Source: Tribonema minus
Lineage: Eukaryota > Sar > Xanthophyceae > Tribonematales > Tribonemataceae
Direction of reading: 5' to 3'
Assembly: GCA_017506865.1 (NCBI GenBank)
Contig: JAFCMP010000522.1
Coordinates: 496,001-560,000, forward strand
DNA: 64,000 nt
The notes beneath the pieces are model-generated. The model saw only the letters and a list, made by a program, of their open reading frames with translations. It searched no databases and was not told the DNA's origin. Of this stretch, positions 22,760 through 35,039 are shown piece after piece (within the stretch, counting starts at the first letter, position 1; every line of letters begins with the position of its first letter). A program made the translations under genes and the position numbers.

Positions 22760-25674
22760 ATCTTAGGGTCACAACTACATGCACGTGCTTGACAGCTAGT
22801 AGCTGTCTGGTACTACCAGTTTTTCTCGAAGAGCCCGTCTTCACTCCTGGCCTCCTGAGAGCTCCTCACTGTCTGGACAATATAAGCAAACGCAGGCAGT
22901 TGCAAGCCAGGCAAAATCTTTGCACACACACCCCCATCGCTCAGAAATACACCATGAAGAATACATCTCATGAAAGCACGAGAACCCCCGATCGGCGCCT
23001 AACCGCAGGCCTCGCCTAGGCTGCACACACGCAAGCTTGCCTGCTGCCACACTTCCGCTCTCCCCTGAGTCCTCTCCCACCTATATGCAATGCGCTGCTC
23101 ATTGTCTGTTGGGCACATAGCAACCGCGGCAGCAGCTCTTTCCAGCCCCGCATCCTGCGCCTGCTCTACATGGCAGGTTCAACAGCCCTTGAGAGCTTTA
23201 GGAGCTCAGCTCCATTCATGTATTAGCAACCGTTGCATGCATGCATGTGGCCGTGTGGTTGCATCACGAATGCAGTCTACGATGTCAACTGCATGCATTG
23301 GCCATGAACAAAACCAATGTATCCCCCCTGGCTCTCCTGCTTCAGCACTACTGACATACCTCTCAGTCAGCTACCGCCAATGTGTCCTTCTCTCGTGCCG
23401 CCAGACAGTGCCTAACCCTTTCGGAGACCGACATCTGCAGCACTGTCGAGAAGCTGGCATGGATGAAGGGTTTGACATGAGGCTTCAAACATGCCCCGTC
23501 GTTCTTGCCTGTGAAGTTGCGATCTGCATACGCTACTGTCATCTGCCGCACGACCCCTCTTGCTTCATTTCCTGAGCATCCGAAGGACCTGGTTGCTACA
23601 GTGGCAAGGGTATGGCAGTCATGGACGTCAAATTTGGCATAGTGGCCCTTCTCCCTCTTGTGCTGCTGGCAGCAACTCTTTTGGGCATGGGGCCCGGAAC
23701 TCAACGTGCACGGGGGCACTGTTTGCCACTGACGTTAAGCATGTGCTGCCGCACATGCCTTCCCCCCCTCCCCCTCCCCCTCCCCCTCCCCCCTCCTCCA
23801 TTTTCTTCGTCCTCAACAAAATGCACCAAAACGAAGCACATTGTGTATGTGCTTCATATGCTTGGAAGCATCCTTCTTGGCTCCCCAACGAACGACACAC
23901 GCGTGACTCCTATGATACCGGTACTGCAAGATTGCAGTACAGCAGCTCTGCCAGCGCTCGCACAAGTGCGTGATGCACAATGGTGCACCGCCCTCTTGAT
24001 CTCTTTTGCGACGCAAAAGCGCCTGTGCAGAGTCCCGCCCGGCGCCGTTTGGCGCAGATGGCACTCATTGGTCATTATGTCCACCCCCACTGTCCTCCTC
24101 AACGCACTGCTAAATAGGACGCTATAAAAAGCGGATCCGCCGGTGGTGAAACAAAGGCTCATTGAAGAAACATGCCAACGGAGTTCGTTTGGTACAAAGA
24201 CCATTCCTGCCACAGTGCTTGTAGCTGACTGTGCGGCTCTCGACTGCGTCGAGACTTTTACCAGCCTCCTCAGTACGCCGCTTCACTAGCCGATCGGTCA
24301 GTGCTGCCTGCACCCGGTACATCGGATCTCTCCCCTCTGCAGCGGTGCATGCACGCGGCTGCCGGTGCATGCGGCTGCGGCATCCGCCTTTGTATTAATC
24401 GCCTGCAAAACAGCTATAGTGCCTTGAGACAGCTGCTGCTTTCTGTCCCACGATGACAGCTACACACAAGAGACAGGATTACTTCTGCACATTTGTTTAG
24501 AAGTTGCTACTTGAAATCTGGAAGGCTTCGAGCTGTGAGCCTGCAAATTCCGTACAACGTAGGCGTAGAACTTCTTGCCTTGCAAGGTGAACACAGTACT
24601 CATATTCACGAACCAGACAGCGAGGGAGGCCGTTTGTTAGCGTGGGAAGCATGGAGGATCTGTAACCTTGGTACATGTGTGTATTGATGCTTGTCAGACG
24701 ATACTTCATGTACGATGTACACAACTGTGCATCACGCTCAAACTTTGCAGAATGGTCGGCCACCAGTAGCCATCAAAAGTGCTGCCTGATTAGCCTTGTG
24801 ATGGTCATATGAAAATCGTTGATGGAGGTCGCGTTTTAACTTATTGAATCAGAGTACTGACTGTAGCAGCTCTGCTCCTCATAGCATGCCGTTGTGTGGT
24901 GGCTCTGGCCACTGTGGTGACGATGATCTGTTTCGTTGACCTGTTTCGTTGACAGCAAAAGTTGTCTACAGACCACCTGCTGAGCACTGGGCGTTGGAAT
25001 GCGGGGGAAATTCCAACGCTGATGAGCACAGGGTGTAACTGTCAGTTTCAGGCTTTCTTTGTGCTGGCTTGCCCACTCTGAGGCAGCAGCAGGGCAACAC
25101 ACCCGACTAGCACTAGGAAGCGGCTGCTTCTTGAGTGGTCTGCTGTGGCCTTCTCAGTCAACCCATCCTTTGGTGGCTCTACTCGCTCCTGGCTAGCAAG
25201 AGCACATGGTTTCGATACCTCGAGCGGACCTCGATTGTGCTGGTGGCACCAGCACATCCATACGGTCATGCACCCAGCAGGTCAGGAGCAGGATAATCGC
25301 ACCAGCCACGAGCTCGTTGATAGGCTTCCCACGCCTGCTCCTAGTGGCGTTCGCGTCGCCAGGGAGCATCAGCAGGCGCAGCAGCAGGAGTTTGCTCTGT
25401 CCAGCACCAATTCTGCAAAGCCGCAGACCCGCTTGTAGGAGGGAGCGCACCAGGGTGTGGCAGCCACGTAACAACTTCTGCCGACAGGCCAGCTGGCACA
25501 GAACTGGTCGGCACTGAGGCCAACGACTCTCCACTCCAGGACTCAGCTGCTGTCAATCTAAGAGGGGCCCCTTGGCGTGCGTCTAACCTCTTGGCAGAGC
25601 TCATGGTGGACGAGCTGGCGCACTGGGGGGGACTCGCATGCAGCTCCATCCAGGCATGAACACGATCAAACCCC
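22760..25674. other. Mostly non-coding; no gene recognised
   Basis: Many short overlapping ORFs occur on both strands without motifs. On the minus strand at 25341-25817, a 158-codon ORF contains FASNALCSVGLMLCPMEV. A similar pattern (FAQNALMQVGVSA) lies in a minus-strand ORF at 26026-26358, hinting at a degenerate duplicated segment. Confidence 0.35.
23758..23800 (+). repeat. Polypyrimidine CCCCCT tract
   Basis: About 40 bases of C/T only, with a near-regular (CCCCCT)n period. Such mirror-symmetric homopyrimidine runs can form triplex DNA; no function is shown here. Confidence 0.9.
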
Positions 25675-26170
25675 ATGCGCCATTGCTTAATAAACGCTAG
25701 CACCTCCATCGGACACAGCATCAGTCCCACACTGCACAGCGCGTTACTCGCGAACACGGCAGCTCCCGGACCGCTGTTTTGGAAGGGGGGGAAAGGGCAC
25801 CTACAGGCTGCAGCCACAGCCGCAGCGCCGACGGAGCAGCTACACAGAATTAAGGACAGGCTTACCGCATTGGAGGCAGCTTACATTCACGCCCTAAACA
25901 GGTGTGACGGCGCCGAGGAGCGCGGTTAGCTCGCCGAACGCGAAACCGGCGACATCAGCCTGAGAGCCCAACTCCAGGTGGCGGTGTACGGGACAGGTCG
26001 TCTCAAGTACGAGCGCCACAGGCAGCTACCGCACAGCAGCCATCCTCACAGTCTGTGCAACGAGCGGATGCGACTTTGGCGCAGTCAGCAATAGCACTGC
26101 TACGGAGCAGTGCGCCGCAGCATGAGACACTGGCGCCGCCATGGCGCTATCTTTGGCGGAGACCCCGACT
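25675..26170 (+). pseudogene. Coiled-coil ORF of the large element, copy 1
   Basis: The frame gives IKDRLTALEAAYIHALNRCD and continues to a TAG at 25927-25929. The second copy (63935-63621, minus) has CAG at the same codon and reads on through LRAQLQVAVYGTGRLKYER. Beyond that, copy 1 carries frame-changing differences. The peptide is helical and Glu/Arg/Gln rich. Its function is unknown; it is probably an accessory protein of the repeated element. Confidence 0.45.
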
Positions 26171-26279
26171 TGCATTAGCGCGTTTTGCGCAAACGCGGTT
26201 CCTTGGTAGCCCATGTGCTCGGAGGATGCCACCATCCCAGGAGGGGGAAGGGAATGTTGCAGCCGATGCAGATGGTTCC

Positions 26280-26660
26280 CTGGCATGCGCTTAAGACAGT
26301 TCCGCGCGCACTGCAGACGGTCCCATTCGCGCTGTGCGGACCGCGCCTGTGTGTGCACCGCACATTTTCAGCGCAGCACATCGCGCAATGCGGACGGTTC
26401 CGCATGCTCTGCGCGTGCCGCGCATTTTCAGAGCAGCATTTTGCGCACTGGCACTTCGGAGCGCGCCGCGACCTCAGTGCCTGCTTCGCGCATTTGCGCA
26501 CGCTGCGGATGGTTCCTCGCGTGTGGCGTGTACGGCAGCCGCGCATTCAATTCTTCAGCGCAGCACTTGGCGCACTGCAGGTGGTTCTGCGGACGGTTTC
26601 GCACGCACCGCACAACGTGCCGTGCATTCTCAGTGCAGCACTTCGCGCACTGGCGTGGTG
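26280..26660. repeat. Degenerate tandem repeat, CATTTTCAGCGCAGCA type
   Basis: Variants of a core reading roughly CGCGCATTTTCAGMGCAGCA followed by GCGCACTGC recur at about 40-60 bp spacing. In one frame they encode repeated FSAQHIAQCGR / FSEQHFAHWHFG / FSAALGALQVV phrases. The inverted counterpart is at about 63145-63525. Confidence 0.65.
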
Positions 26661-26867
26661 CTACGGCAGATCCATTGCTGCCTACTGTAGAGATCTGACC
26701 TCGAACTACCAGTAGCCCAGGCCGAACCGCTCAAGGCCGGGGTGCTCACGGCCACGACCGCCAGCTGCACTCCGACTGCGCGCCCCGGCGCTCCAGCGCC
26801 CCACTCTCCGCGTTGGCCTGACGCTGCTCTGCATGTTGGCCGCATTGGCCTGACGCTACTCATATAT

Positions 26868-26935
26868 CCGTACACCGTATAATTTTAACGTATATGCGTA
26901 TATATCGGCATATATCCGTATATGAGGACGTACAA
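26868..26935. repeat. AT-rich CGTATATA palindromic tract
   Basis: Alternating ATATCCG / CGTATAT / GCGTATATAT motifs can fold back on themselves. The tract is conserved in the inverted copy (about 62870-62935) with some rearrangement. It could be a replication or promoter element of the repeat; this is not demonstrated. Confidence 0.6.
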
Positions 26936-27635
26936 GGGGCGCTGAAAGCCCATGAACATGCAGCTGCATATGGCAGGTGACTAAGTATACCATACACAGT
27001 GATTGCTCTGAACTTCAGCGACCAGCCATACACAAAGTCACGCATGTGTACATCATCATGAATACCGTCACATGCACTGCCACCGATGCAGAACTGATCG
27101 TGCTTGCACCTACGCACTCAGCAATAGCTTGCATGTTGAAGAGATAAGTGTCGTTCAGCGCATGTGCCTGACAAGGTTGTGTGCAGTAAAAGCTCTTGAT
27201 ATATGAGCACCTCAAGCGCACGGTAGTCTACCATATACACGGTTCAATCTCTAGACATATGAGCATCTGACAGTCTAAGTTCAGCGCTTTGTACAGCATG
27301 ACTCTCATTGTATCATATGTGCGACCGTACAAGCTTTGCAGCGCTGCTGTCATAGTATAACATTGCAGGATGTACACCCTTTTGATACATGATCATCTGC
27401 CCCTGTAACGCTGGCTTGTGACATAGTGATACCACCACAGCCTACCAGGCTGACCTTTGCGTGCATCAGATGCACCTGATCTGTAGTACTGTACTAGACG
27501 CGCTTTGCAGTGTTGCACATGCCGTGTGTATTAATAGCACCAGAGTATCATGCGGCCTTCAGGCACAGTGACAAAATGTACCTTACAGCATAAAATGATT
27601 ACACAAGCCAAACGAACCCACCTCCTGTTGTGCAG

Positions 27636-28664
27636 GTCATCAATAAGCCCCTGGAGAAGAAGCAGGTCTCCTCTCACAGCGGCGCCAACGCCGCCAACGG
27701 TGCACTGCACGTGACGATACCAGCGCCATTGGAGCTCCACCGGTCCATGATTGTCATCCTCTTCATCCTCCGCAGGCTCCGTGCGGTTATCTTCAAGAAC
27801 GATCCCGCGCATGTCCTGATGAGTCTCCCTGGAAACAAGAGCGTGCAGGTCCACATCGACAATTACACCGACTTCATCAACGAGCTCGGCTGCCTTCACC
27901 TAGCGCTCAACCGGTACGGCATCTACTCATTCAGGAATGCTACCGCCACTGCGATCTGCACAGCAGCAAAGATGCAAGAGGAGCAGGGCCACCATCAGCT
28001 TGCGGCCACGACACTCGCACGCGGCGCACAGCTGCTCGACACGAGCATCGCCAGATTCGTTACTGCGTACAACCAAGACGCAGGACGCGACCTATCCATG
28101 CTGCATGGAGCGGACATGACGTACGACAAGATGTGCGACTTCTCAGCGCAGGTCACGCGAGGCACGCGTGTGGCCCAGCCGGCAGCGGCATCAGCGCCAG
28201 GCGGCGGATACATGGGTGAGGCACCCCTGTCAGTACCACCGGTCACACAGCAGCAGCTGTGGCACATGCAGCAGCAGTACTTTGACCAGATGTAACGTGC
28301 TGATGCAGCGCGCACGGAGGCCCTCGCCACAGCCTTGCAGCAGCAGTACGTAGTGCAAATGAAACAGTGGCAGGCGTGGCAGCAGGCACAGCAGCAGCCG
28401 CTGCGGCAGATGCAGAATGCACAGTACATGTTCGAGCGCATGCAGAACGCAGAACATGTGCGCATGCAGGCCATGATGACATTTCAAGACAATCTCGTCA
28501 ACCGCCTACTGGGTCCGCCTGCGATGCACGGGCAGGTGTCAATTGAGGGGGGGGTTAATGTTGGCGGCAGGCGCACGGCACTGCCCATTCTGGCTCCTCA
28601 GGCCAAGCGCGGCCGCATCACTGCCGCACCGCAGCAGCAGGGCTCAGGGGGTACAGGGCGCTAA
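27636..28664 (+). pseudogene. Two-part element ORF with Gln-rich tail, copy 1
   Basis: Coding-like sequence starts after an acceptor (CCTCCTGTTGTGCAG) with VINKPLEKKQVSSHSG. It runs 220 codons through MIVILFILRRLRAVIFKNDP, HIDNYTDFINELGCLHLALN and DMTYDKMCDFSAQVTRG to a TAA at 28293-28295. The same frame continues for 123 codons with a Gln/Met-rich amphipathic tail (YVVQMKQWQAWQQAQQQ) and ends KRGRITAAPQQQG. After that a different frame looks coding (KERRRARKETDSDVEEV). The TAA is present in both inverted copies, so it predates their duplication. Either two proteins are made or the ancestral copy was already broken. No family is recognised. Confidence 0.5.
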
Positions 28665-29729
28665 AAGAGCGTCGCAGGGCACGCAAAGAGACTGACTCAG
28701 ATGTGGAGGAGGTAGCGCCCAAGCACATGCGGTGTGAGCAGCAATCACTAAGTTGGCTAGGACGTCCGTCGGGTGGTGTGCATGCCGTGGGGTGTTCGTG
28801 CAGCTAACTAGAGTGGAAGTGCTGCTGGGACACGTGACCGATCGGCGTTGATAATATACTCAGTGCAGATACATCCACCTCGCATGCTTCACTTTGCCTG
28901 CTGTGCATTGCGGTTGCGTTGCGAGGCCACAAGCTTGTTGCAGCAGTTCAATTGTGCCGTCCACGAATCTTTTGATCTGAAATAGTTTCTATAGCGCGAA
29001 AGCAAAATGTGCAGTGTACGACGCTCTCGTGATTTCTGTAAAGCGTAAATATTCAACGTCAAGTGTCAATTATATTAAGTTCAACTATGGCTGCTATTTT
29101 GGCCTCGCATGCTCCAATGTTCTCATAAGACATCAGAAGCAGTAATGGCATGTAGCGTATGAAGTGTGTGAGGTTATCATATTTCAAACACTTGAGGTCT
29201 GTGAGATTCTCATATTGGATTGCATGCCGTCAATTAATGAGTAGCACGCGTTCAAGTAGAGGTCCAAAGGCTCTGTGAGGTTCTCCCATTTCAGGAGTAT
29301 TCAAACAGCAAAGAGCAGATTAGAAATCTAGGCATAACCAAGAAGCACATGCTGAATTATAAGTGTGTCGCTGTGTGGTCGGCAGCGATGTCTTGAGCGC
29401 CCGAAAGTGGCACTCACCTGTGGCGGCGCCCCATGGCGGCTGCATGCGAACCCCCACCTACCATTGAAGTGCCACCCCCGTACTGGTCTTGCCACTCTAC
29501 ACTCATTTGTGCCCGCATGTGACCAAACTAAACTAATGTACTCATATTCTCGTATTAAAAAGGGCCGCACTAATGTACACATGGTTGTCCGTGCATGCAT
29601 GCACTCAGCGGCTGTGACCAAAAATAATCGCTGTCTGGCCAATCATCGACCCCTCCCTTAACAGTGCCCAACTGGAGATATATTGCTGCCTCGTCTGCAT
29701 CATACCTTGAGGCACTGTGACAGATTCAG

Positions 29730-30430
29730 CAAGACATCTGATATATGAGAACCTTTAAGCCTCTGAACCTTGCAAAAAGGTGGTGTACTTACATGCTTTA
29801 TACAACATCTGCTCACGAAAGAAGTAAATCGAGTAAGTACGTGGACAGGGGCAAAAGGCAACGCGGAAAAGTGTCGAAGGCATGACAGCGCACTATCTGT
29901 AGGCGAGGTTCAAGGGCTCTGAGGTTCTCATACTTCACATGAGTCTAGTCTAGTCAATCAGTCCGGCATTGTTGCTTCTGACTTGATGGACCATATTGTG
30001 TAAGGCCTGAAAGTGCACTATCCCTAGGCAGAGTTCAAAGGCTCAGAGCTTCTCATATTTCAGAGGAGTCTACTGGGACCGAAAAGATTGACTTCCGGGA
30101 GGTGGAGGTTGTGCATTGTCAAAGAAAGAACATACCTGCTCCTCCTCCAGGGCCCTCCGAAAGTACCACAACAGCAGATACGTGGACAGGGGGCAATAGG
30201 CGAAGCGGAGTATGCTGTTTAAGGCATTGCAGTGCACTATTTCTAGGTGAGGATCAAAGGCTGAGGTTCTCAGAGTTCAAATGAGTCTAGTTGATTGGTC
30301 TGGCAACGTTGCTTTCTGACCTGGTTGACCATATTTTGTAAGGCTTGAAATAGAACTATCCCTAGGCAGCGTTCAAAGGCTCTAAGGCTATCATATTTCA
30401 GAGTATACTGGGACCAACAAGATTGGGGCA
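29730..30430 (+). repeat. Repeats of the GAGGTTCTCATATTTCA family
   Basis: Several units share CACTATCCCTAGGCAGAGTT, CAAAGGCTC(T/A)GAGG, TTCTCATATTTCAGAGGAGT and CTACTGGGACC. Related single copies lie at 1-330, 32160-32240, 34450-34760, 52560-52800, 59840-60060 and 60440-60620, some in the opposite orientation. Confidence 0.8.
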
Positions 30431-30434
30431 AGGC

Positions 30435-31460
30435 GTAGTTCAACTCAATATAATCAGACTTGAAGTTTATATGTTGTAGGGTTACAGGAGATCAGGAGAG
30501 CGTCGTACACTTGCCATTTTGCGTTGAGCGGTGCTCAATCAAGAGGCGCTGTCGGCGCCCGGAGCGATGTACGATGCGATGCGGCGCATGCTCACAAGTA
30601 ACGGCTGTAAGAGGTGGCAGGCCGACAGCGCAGGGGGTGAGTTGCCCGAAACTGTCCTGCACAGCGCTCGGGGCTACCCGCCCTCACAGTCACGCCACCA
30701 CAGTTGAACTTAATATAATCCACTTGAAGTTGAATATTTACGGATTACAGAAATCAGGAGAGCGTCGTACACTTGCCATTTTGCTTTGAGCGGTGTTCAA
30801 TCAAGAGGCGCTGTCGGCGCCCGGTGCGATGTACGATGCGATGCGGCGCATGCTCACAAGTAACGGCTGTAAGATGTGGCAGGCCGACAGCGCAGGGGGT
30901 GAGTTGCCCGACACTCTCCTGCACAGCTCTCGGGGCTGCCCGCCCTCCGCAGTCACGCCACCGCAGTTGAACTTATTATAATCCACTTGAAGTTGAATAT
31001 TTACGGATTACAGAAATCAGGAGAGCGTCGTACACTGCACATTTTGCGTTAAGCGGTGCTCAATCAAGAGGCGCCATCGGCGTCCGATGGGATGTACGAT
31101 GTGATGCGGTGCATGCTCACAAGCAACGGCTGTGAGAAGTAGAAGGCTGACAGCGCAGGGTGCGAGTTGCCCGAAACTGTCCTGCAGAGCTCTCGGGGCC
31201 TCTCGCCCTCCACAGTCATGGGCTGGACCCCCCTATGAAGTTGTCACTGAATATAATTTGACTTGAATATAAGTTACAGAAATTAGGAGCGTCGTATACT
31301 TTCCATCTTGCTTTAAGCGGTGCAGTTTATTCTAATTTAAGTTACAGAAATCAGGAGAGCGTCGTGCACTGCACATTTTGCTTTCGCGCTATAGAAACTA
31401 TTTCAGATCAAAAGATTCGGGGAAGGCCAGCTGAACTTAATATAATCAGACTTGAATTTT
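30435..31460 (+). repeat. Tandem array, period about 263 bp
   Basis: ATCAGGAGAGCGTCGTACAC recurs at 30491, 30753 and 31016, then in degenerate form at 31282 and 31350. Each full unit joins the TTGAAGTTGAA module to a GATGTACGATGCGATGCGGC segment and a GAGTTGCCCGAAACTGTCCT segment. Later units are shorter and more diverged. Confidence 0.9.
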
Positions 31461-33377
31461 AAGGGCAATCCATCCACCCCCTTGAGGTGACCATGTTGCG
31501 TGTTGCACTAGTCAGCCACTACATATTTACAGCTGATGTACGGCATGTATGAGGTTCAAGGGCAGTGGACGCTGCACTCACCCCTCAGATGGTGTGTTGC
31601 GCTAATCACCCCCACATCGCCATCACATCGCCATACCGCGCTGCTCCAGGCTGCTGCTATTTGTTAGGGGTTGCCGGTGCTGCAGACATTGTTGAACGTG
31701 CAGGTGAACCAGTGCAAATTGAGGTTCAGCAATGTGACAGAGAATTGTGAGACACGCGCAAGTGATGGAGGCACGAAAGCGAATTGCACGAAACAAGTGC
31801 GCCTGCAACAACATTCAGGTGCTCCAACATTCCATTGCGCTGGTGTCTACCAAGTCTGGCGCTGCTTCTGCCACGTGCCGGTCATTGTGCAGGTGTCAGT
31901 AGCCGTATTATGTAACTGAAATGCGCACGGCATCCTGCTAGTAGTGCAGTCGTGTGTTCCAAGCCTCAAGTTACAGTTTCAATGCTCAACGCTTTTGCAA
32001 TCAGAGCCTTTGAAACCTTGCATAAAGGTGGTTTGCTTTCATGCCTTACACAAACTGCTCACGAACGTAATCAAACTAAAGTAAAAACGAAAGTGACCAA
32101 CATGAAAGTAGGCACGTGGACAGGGGGCAATAGGCAAGCGGAGCATGTTGTCGAAGGCAGTACAGCGCACTACCTCTAGGCGAGGTTCAAACGCTCAGAG
32201 GTCCTCATATTTCCAGAGGAGTCTCCTGGGACCAGATTCGGGGACGGTACAGTTGAACTTGAATATAATCCGCTTGAAGTTGGGTGTAATATAAGTTACA
32301 GAAATCAGGAGAGCGTCGTACACTGCGCATTTTGCTTTCGCGCTATAGAAACTATTTCAGATCAAAAGATTCGGGGATCAGCACAGTTGAAGTTGAATAT
32401 AATCCACTTGTTGGGTGTAATATAAGTACAGAAATCAGGAGAGCGTCGTACGCAATGGACTGCACTCACCCACTGAGATGTTGCGTGTTGCGCTAGTCAC
32501 CCCCACATTGCCATCACATCGCCATACCATATGATGCAGACCTTGTTGAAGGTGCCTGCGAACCAGTCGTACGCAATGGACTGCACTCACCCACTGAGAT
32601 GTTGCGTGTTGCCCTAATCACCCCCACATCGCCATCACATCGCCATACCATATGCTGCAGACCTTGTTGAAGGTGCCTGCGAACCAGCGCAAAATGAGGT
32701 TCAGCAATGTGACAGAGGGATGTGCGAAACGCGCAAGTGACGGAGGGTTGTGAGACACATGGGGTTGGCAGCTGCCTTACATGGCAGGGCCGCCTGTGGA
32801 GCCCGTGGTACAATGCGGTGATATCAGCAAGAGGCCAAACAGCCGCAACATGTGATGACAAAAAGAGTGTACCTTCACCAAACTGCATTATTCACGGATG
32901 TAACTTCAATGTGAGGTTGATACTGACACATGTGACTTGCCTGAGGTAGAGAGTTACTGACACAGTTAAACTGTTCGGCGTTGGTATCTGATATGAGTCG
33001 TTCACAACATGGAGAAAGATGGAGAAATATGACAATCTGATACTACTACTGTAGTACAAATTTTCCTGGCAAGGCGCAGACAAGTGCTCAAAGAGAAGGC
33101 ACGAGTTAGGAGAAATGAGTCACCAAGAGAGAAGCATAAGAATGGAACTGACAAGTGGCACATATGTTTAGTCTACAGGTGTGCAAGCCATGAGCCGGCT
33201 GTTTTGCCCCCTACCAACGACAGGCGAGGGTCTGGGAGGCGCTACTGTCGTGTACATTGACATGGCACTCACTCACCTTGGCCCCTGACTGACGAATGCT
33301 GTGCAGCGCTGAAGATAAGCGTCCGCCTCACCCCGAGCACGTGCCGTGAGCATGCAGACAGGAGGTGGCAGAAGTAA
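31461..33377. repeat. Repeat-derived DNA, no gene recognised
   Basis: This contains TTGAAGTTGAA modules at 32230-32450 and a 121-bp tandem duplication (32445-32565 and 32566-32686, beginning GTCGTACGCAATGGACTGCA). A related diverged copy lies near 31560-31650. The remaining sequence has only unsupported short ORFs. Confidence 0.7.
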
Positions 33378-33871
33378 TTGTGGCCAGTGCTGCTGAGCAT
33401 GCATGCCATATGCGACAAGTTCTGTTCGCGCTTCAAATTCCATGTGGTCGGCATGACCAATGCTGTCGTGATTGTGGAGTGTGACGAGAGTGAGCACAAC
33501 GACTACGTGCTGAGATGTGAGCTGAGCAGGATGGAGCAGGCGCATGAGGGGGTGCTCAAGGGTCAGTACGCTTACGTGAAGGCGGTCAAGGGAGAGGCAA
33601 CGGCGCTGGCGACGCCGTTCAGGCCTGTTGTGTTCGTGAGGTACAACCCTGACTCCAGAAAGGTTGATGGTGTGCTTGAGAAACGGAGCAGGGCCGCCAA
33701 GGAGAAGGATATGATGAGCATGTTGAGCGACATAAGAGTCGTGTATTGGCATTGTCACACCCCATAAACCTGGTGTTTGTCAACTATAGCACGTATGACC
33801 ACAAGCCAGTCGTGAGCTACGACCCAGACTTTTCGCCTCAGATGCGCGCGTGCATTGTGCAGGCAATCTAA
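33378..33871 (+). pseudogene. Small endonuclease-like gene, EcDExxH motif family
   Basis: The frame reads FKFHVVGMTNAVVIVECDES, EHNDYVLRCELSRMEQ and RPVVFVRYNPDSRKVDGV. This is the pattern (iEiDExxHxxYxxxCExxR...vRxNPD) of an uncharacterised protein family that I associate with algal genomes and large DNA viruses, which looks like a nuclease fold. A frameshift near 33735-33765 separates it from the natural C-terminus (INLVFVNYSTYDHKPVVSYD, then MRACIVQAI and TAA at 33869-33871). The start is uncertain; an upstream exon may exist. One frameshift could be a sequencing error. The nuclease role is inferred from the conserved acidic residues. Confidence 0.5.
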
Positions 33872-35039
33872 ATATTAAAAGGCTACACAGTTCGCCCTCA
33901 TGGGTGCTTGCGTTGCGTGTTGCTCTTGCTCCTGCTTGCCTGTAGAACATGTTGGCGTCCAAGCCTGGCAACTCCTGAACATGCAACCATACATTCGACC
34001 AACATTGAAGCAGCGACTTGTCGTGTTTTGTTTGTAGGTTCGAGGTATGCCGGATGCGCATGGCCACGAATCTGCTGTATTCAACACTTGGAAGTCTCGC
34101 TCAGCGGTTCAGCAAGCTCTAGTCTTCAAACCCTGCGGGGACACTTCGTTGTTGCAGTCATGCTATTGAACACCAACCTCAAGTCTAATGTACACTCAAC
34201 TTTATTTCTGCCGTCCTCGAATCCTTTGGCCAGAAATAATCTCTATAGCTCGAAAGCAAAAACGCGTGTGTACGAAGCTCTCATGATTTCTGTAAAAGTC
34301 AAATTATAGTCAGAGGCGCCTTTGAAGGGTCGTGTGGCCCATGACTGTGGAGAGCAAGTAGCCCTGTGTGCTCTGCCAGACGGCGGTGTACTCACCCCCT
34401 GTGCTGGGACTCTTGCGGTGCATTACGTAAGCTGCATTCCACTACACCACTGAAACTTGAGAGCCTCAGAGACATGGAGCCTTGGAGAGGGCCAGTTCGA
34501 TGTCACACCTTGCACAACATCTGGACACCCAACTCTGGCGGCTCCTGAACATCGAGGTGAACATTCAACCTTGCAGGAAATTGTAGCGCACTCAACCCCT
34601 GTGCCGGGGCTTTCAAAGTGGTTGTGGCAAACTGCCGTTCCACTACACCACTGACATATGAGAGCCTCAGAGGCTTTGGGCCTTGCAGAGGGATAGTTCG
34701 TTGCGACGCCTTACACATTATGTGCGCATCCAGCTCTGGCAGCTCCTGAACATTCGACCTGATAAATCATGCAACAAAAACATAAGCATTGATTACACAA
34801 AGCGTCGCCGCCAGCATCACACGTATTGCGCACATTGTTGCCATACGAGCTAGATGGCGCAAAGCAAGCATGCACATTCATAGAGCAAAGCAGGTTGAGT
34901 GAGAGTGTCCACACCAAATCAGCACTACGATAAAATTGTCTTATTGATGCTTAGTATTGTATGTATATACGTGTACTCCCTGACTGCGTCGTTCAGCCCG
35001 CAATAGCGGCACCACATCTCCTGCTGAGACTACAATCTC
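33872..35039. repeat. Repeat-derived DNA including a 200-bp duplicated unit
   Basis: Two diverged units at about 34450-34560 and 34655-34765 share GAGAGCCTCAGAG, CCTTG-AGAGGG and CTCTGGC(G/A)GCTCCTGAACAT. A related piece lies near 33950-34010. A reverse-oriented TTGAAGTTGAA-associated module (CTATAGCTCGAAAGCAAAA) sits at about 34215-34310. No gene is recognised. Confidence 0.6.

Larger units (their letters stand above)
25804..29216 (+). mobile_element. Large repeated element, copy 1 (inverted pair)
   Basis: The whole stretch is matched, reverse-complemented, by 60578-64000 with only scattered substitutions and small indels. The match is cut by the window end, so the left limit at 25804 is not a true boundary. 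The right limit falls at CTCATATT (29216), where this copy diverges from the other. Within it are a coiled-coil ORF, degenerate CATTTTCAGCGCAGCA-type repeats, an AT-rich palindromic tract, the Gln-rich two-part ORF and a tail carrying the TTGAAGTTGAA module. No transposase, reverse transcriptase or recombinase is recognised inside the visible part. It could be a segmental duplication or a non-autonomous mobile element. Confidence 0.9.

Noticed and set aside
23612-24127. 171-codon plus-strand ORF with a Pro/Leu-rich run
   Set aside because: The run is produced by the CCCCCT tract. No motif or splice support was found and competing frames are of similar length.
26185-26715. Long ORF with Cys/His-rich repeats as a zinc-finger protein
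   Set aside because: Three overlapping frames look equally repetitive because the DNA is a degenerate tandem repeat. Cys and His spacing is not regular.
30000-31500. CRISPR-like array
   Set aside because: The repeats are about 263 bp and carry no short unique spacers. They are tandem copies of dispersed modules.
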